Of a stretch of 43,500 nt of DNA, positions 39,851-43,500 are shown in pieces; position 1 is the stretch's first letter, and the number at the start of each line of letters is the position of its first letter. Under the pieces are notes generated by a model. The model was not told where the DNA came from. It did no database searches and was given only the letters and a program-made list of their open reading frames with translations. Both the position numbers and the translations under genes were made by a program. The stretch comes from Chrysomallon squamiferum. Taxonomy: Eukaryota; Mollusca; Gastropoda; Neomphalida; Peltospiridae. The stretch covers positions 22,213,413 to 22,256,912 of the forward strand of contig CM022673.1 of the NCBI GenBank assembly GCA_012295275.1. The letters run 5' to 3'.

Positions 39851-40935
39851 TGTTGCTGATTTGTTGTTTTATAATTATATTTAGTATTATTACTACTGTT
39901 TTAATAACGATGCTGTTATTTTATTTATTTAGTTAATAATTTACTTCGTAGTTTCTCACTTTCTTTCTCTCTCTGTCTCTATCTCTCTCTCTCCCTGTTT
40001 ATCTATCTGTCTATGTGTTTGTCTGCCTGTCTATTTGCTATTCTTGTTTTATTGTGTGTGTGGTGCATATTGAATAATGTAACACACGTTTTGTGTAACA
40101 GCTGTTTCGCGAATCATGTAAACAACACTGTTTTGTTCACGATTACAGACAAATAACACAGTTAACTGCACTATGTACGTCCTACAACAGCCCTAAAAGA
40201 ATAAATATTTACATCTGCATTAATATCAGTTTTAAATAATATTATTTACTGAATTAATATTTTGAAATATATATTACATATGCAGTTTATAACACTCCAT
40301 TACTTTAAACAGAGCAAGAACGTTATAAATATGAAATAAAATATATATATACATTCATATTTATTATTATTTTCAATTATTAAAAATATCTATGCATTAT
40401 TTTATGTATCTATATAAAACAACTTTTCGCACTGCATAATATGAAAAGAAAAGGAAAAGGGATCGTTTATTTTATTTTAAAAACGTACGAACGATGAATG
40501 TACATAAAAAATATATATATTACTTGTTCCAGTCATCTGTATTCAAACTTGTTTATTTTCCATTCAGATTAGAAAAAATGTCTGAAACAATTTATTTTTA
40601 AGATTTCAGTATAATGAATTAATTGTTGGCACATTCTTACATGTATATATTTTTTTGTTTATGTATACAATTATATTTCCCGAAAGGACAAACGCAAATA
40701 AATTATAGTCGCAAAATTATTAATAAAATTATAAATTTACTTATTTATTTAATCCTTCCTTCCTTCCTTCATTCATTCGTTCGTTTCAGTTAGTAAAATT
40801 ATCACGTTGTGGATATAATGAAAACACAGTTAACTATTTATCATAGTTACATAACAAAACAGCGTTTCATTGTTGTTGTTGTTTTTAGTAATTTAGTAAG
40901 CAATTATATATTTTTCACGCATTACTGTAAATCAA
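39851..40935. other. AT-rich sequence, no gene seen
   Basis: CT-rich cryptic simple sequence at 39958-40030 (CTCT/TCTA/TCTG units). No gene seen. Confidence 0.6.
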
Positions 40936-40939
40936 AAAG

Positions 40940-40964
40940 AAATAATAATAATAATAAAAAAAAA

Positions 40965-40999
<35 letters not shown>

Positions 41000-41007
41000 T
41001 AATAATT
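40940..41007. repeat. (AAT)n with poly-A interruption
   Basis: Trinucleotide run. Confidence 0.95.
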
Positions 41008-41740
41008 AAACAACGTGAAATGTTTAACAAAAAATCTCAAGAAAAAATACCCCAAAAAACCCCAAACACCCACAGTAAAAATAAATATAATTGTATTAAA
41101 CGTGTGCTATAAATAAATAATGTAGAAAATGTAGCGGTGTCCATAAAATAGGATAACTAAATTTTACTCAAAAATAAAATTGGTTCATTACATTCTTTTT
41201 CATTTTTATTATTATTTTTTTAAACTTTTAGTTTTTCATTAGAATAATGAACATAATTTAAATTAACACATTTAAATGTTATCAGTTTCAATTCTGGCAC
41301 AATTTAATGAGTTTTTAATTGTATTAATTTAATTTATGTTGTGTTAATCTTTTATGATTCATGGTAATTACAATTTGTGAAATGTAATCACTGTTTTGTT
41401 GTTTGGTTTTCATAAAAGCAAAGATATATATATATAATGATATGTTGTAATAATAAAGTAACAGGAACAACAACATAACAACAACAATAATAATAGTAGC
41501 AGTTGTTGTGCTGTTTTTGTTGTAATAATAAAAGTAGTGAAGATGTAGTAATTGTAATATAAAGTTAAATAAAATAAAATAAAATAAAACAAACCACACT
41601 TGCAAACAATAATTTTCTTTAAAGTTTAAGTTGAAATTAATTTAATAGATTAGATATTTAATCCTGGTACTCGACACACCCACAGCACAAACACGCAAAT
41701 AATACATATATATACATACATACATACATACACTGTATAT
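41008..41740. other. AT-rich sequence, no gene seen
   Basis: Short ATAC and ACA units only. Confidence 0.55.
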
Positions 41741-41761
41741 ATATTGCATATATATATATAT

Positions 41762-41819
<58 letters not shown>
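41741..41819. repeat. (TA)n with TGCA interruptions
   Basis: The longest uninterrupted part is 41767-41819; interruptions ttgca occur at about 41744 and 41760. Confidence 0.97.
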
Positions 41820-41820
<1 letters not shown>

Positions 41821-41849
41821 TGTAACATATTGAATTATATTTCACAACT

Positions 41850-42065
41850 AATCGCGTGGTACTGTCAATTTAACACCTGTTAATATCGCCCTGACGTTAA
41901 CTGTATCTATCGCAGTCTTCGTTCATTAACTGACAGTGAACTGAGTCATTACGTCAGGCAGAATTTATATAAGCCTACGTAATACGTATACGTCATTATT
42001 TTGAGTTCTGGAAAGATAGTCACATGGCGTCATGCAACTATTTGGAGCAGAGTAAAACTGTGTTA
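41850..42065. promoter_or_regulatory. candidate regulatory island with AP-1, CRE half-sites and TATA-like sequence
   Basis: TGAGTCA at 41942-41948, TACGTCA-type half sites on either side of a tttatataag TATA-like sequence near 41967, and several CpGs. It could be a promoter of an unseen neighbour or an enhancer. Confidence 0.3.
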
Positions 42066-42099
42066 TTGCTGTAGATCATTCATATTTAATTAATTACAT

Positions 42100-42143
42100 T
42101 ATTATTATTATTATTAGTAGTAGTAGTAGTAGTAGTAGTAGTG
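42100..42143. repeat. (ATT)n then (AGT)n
   Basis: Two adjacent trinucleotide runs. Confidence 0.95.
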
Positions 42144-42289
42144 TTTTAATTATTTCGGCTTAATTTATTATCTAACAATTTTCATTCAATAATTTAACAT
42201 TCATGTATTAAACAAAATTTTGGAAAACTGACTCCTTAATACTGAATAATATTATTTCTGCGCAAATTTGATTGCACAGAAACTGGACT

Positions 42290-42670
42290 ATTTCACCCCT
42301 GTGTCATTACGTAATAACAGGGTTCAAAGTGGAAAACAATACTGAACCAGGATTACCGTTCTTAGTATTAACAACGGCCGATTAACTTCAGCTGTAGGGA
42401 TGAAACAGAAGAAAGAAAAAAACGCGAAATCTGGATGTAGTTGCGTGAAATTGGACAGAGGCCTTTCTCGGTACGGTGCGAGACGGATGTGTTGTGATGT
42501 TGTATAGTGATAAGAGTCGCTACCCACAAAGAACCTCATTTGTCATTCTGCCAATACTTCTAATTGGCGTCAACGAATGATAAGAAAACGTGTTGTGCAG
42601 CGGTGAGGCTCCCAAGGGACGGATGTTACGATTTGTGCGTGTGATATAATAAAACGTCTGTTGAGTTCTC
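42290..42670. other. G+C-richer island, no gene recognised
   Basis: Raised G+C and CpG, notably 42370-42500 and 42590-42660. Minus-strand frames across it have no recognisable family. Regulatory or an unrecognised non-coding exon are both possible. Confidence 0.3.
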
Positions 42671-42674
42671 TCAA

Positions 42675-42730
<56 letters not shown>
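42675..42730. repeat. (AAT)n
   Basis: Trinucleotide run. Confidence 0.97.
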
Positions 42731-42731
<1 letters not shown>

Positions 42732-42739
42732 TAAAATTT

Positions 42740-43500
42740 AAAAAAACAAAAACACCACAACCCATCCCACAACAACAATAACAACTTAGCGTCTTGCCAT
42801 CATTTAAATACATTGTTATTTCCATCTGCAGTTTCTATTTGAACACTTAAAAAAATGTATAAATAAATAAATAAATATTAACTGGTCCTGGTTAATAATA
42901 AATCATTAATTAATATACTGGATGCTGGCATGTTCTTTATAATCGTTAAGACGCTAGAGTACATTTATTGTAACATTCATTTTACTGGGAATAGATTTAC
43001 ATATTATGTTAAAGTTACCATTATTTTCATTGTTCCATTAATAATTTGTCGAAATATATGATCGTATTAATAATTAATAAAAATAATAAAAAGGTAATAT
43101 TTTAGTGGTATTTTCTTTATTAAAAATATAATTATAATAAAATATGAAGACACATTATTTCTCTATGAAGTTGTCATAAATATGAAGATTATGATTTCTC
43201 ACCTAAACATTCACATATACACACATACTCAGTATATTATAGGGGAAAGTAGTGAAAAAACACATACAACTTATGTAATATTTACGTAAAATCACTTAAT
43301 ATTATTTTGGCAAAATAATACATATGAACTTATGAACTTTGTATATATGTTTGCGCATGCGTCTAGTGATTCTTTAAACAAGAACAAAAATTCTCACGTT
43401 AAGTTTATTTGATTGTCCTCTTTGTCATTCGTAACAAACCGCAAACGACCTGATCCTTTAAAACTCAGTCAATGTTTTCTGATTTTTTAAAACGTTCGAC
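42740..43500. other. AT-rich sequence to the window end, no gene seen
   Basis: Only short chance frames. Confidence 0.6.

Overview
The window is eukaryotic, AT-rich and crowded with microsatellites: long (CT)n/(GA)n, (AAT)n/(ATT)n, (TA)n and (CA)n tracts. It holds one gene I can recognise with confidence. This is a nine-coding-exon Polycomb-group RING-finger gene of the BMI1/PCGF2 (Drosophila Psc/Su(z)2) class, on the + strand at 15654..27401, with a predicted product of 614 residues. Intron density, the single BMI1-type RING/RAWUL sequence and the simple-repeat load fit a lophotrochozoan animal. A mollusc, perhaps a cephalopod, is my best guess, but the species is not proven by the sequence.

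Layout. 1-6.0 kb: intergenic microsatellite fields with no supportable gene. 6.1-6.8 kb: a G+C- and CpG-richer island with two CCAAT boxes, a TATA box, an E-box and a GTAAGT donor; it is a candidate promoter plus 5' untranslated exon. 6.8-15.65 kb: non-coding, with four long (CT)n tracts and further islands at 8.0, 12.6-13.1, 13.55-13.9 and 14.5-14.77 kb; two of these carry a full CRE palindrome. 15.65-27.4 kb: the BMI1-like gene. Exons 1-2 encode the RING finger, exons 3-4 the linker and basic nuclear-localisation stretch, exons 5-9 the RAWUL (ubiquitin-like) domain, and most of exon 9 a long lysine-rich disordered tail. 27.4-28.9 kb: 3' untranslated region and possible poly(A) signals. 28.9-43.5 kb: non-coding, mostly (AAT)n/(ATT)n and (CTA)n fields, with four G+C-richer islands that could be enhancers or parts of a neighbouring gene.

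Most notable observations. (1) Intron 5 contains a degenerate tandem array with a unit of about 45-48 bp. Its first member is the 3' end of exon 5 itself, so a piece of the RAWUL-coding exon was duplicated repeatedly into its own intron and then decayed. (2) Intron 2 has three perfect palindromes of transcription-factor type packed into 31 bp (E-box, K50-homeodomain palindrome, 15-bp oestrogen-response-element palindrome). Intron 7 has a near-perfect IR-1 nuclear-receptor element. (3) The BMI1 tail is long, basic, carries four [D/E/Q]FKKP repeats and ends with a CtBP-type PLNLS motif. (4) All long CT/GA tracts between 8.7 and 26.1 kb have the pyrimidine strand on the sense strand of the gene, and two lie next to coding splice acceptors.

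Limits. I could not run alignments, splice predictors or repeat libraries. Exon joins were made by hand from reading frame, GT/AG sites and the remembered BMI1/PCGF2 family sequence. The transcription start and the 3' end are not established.
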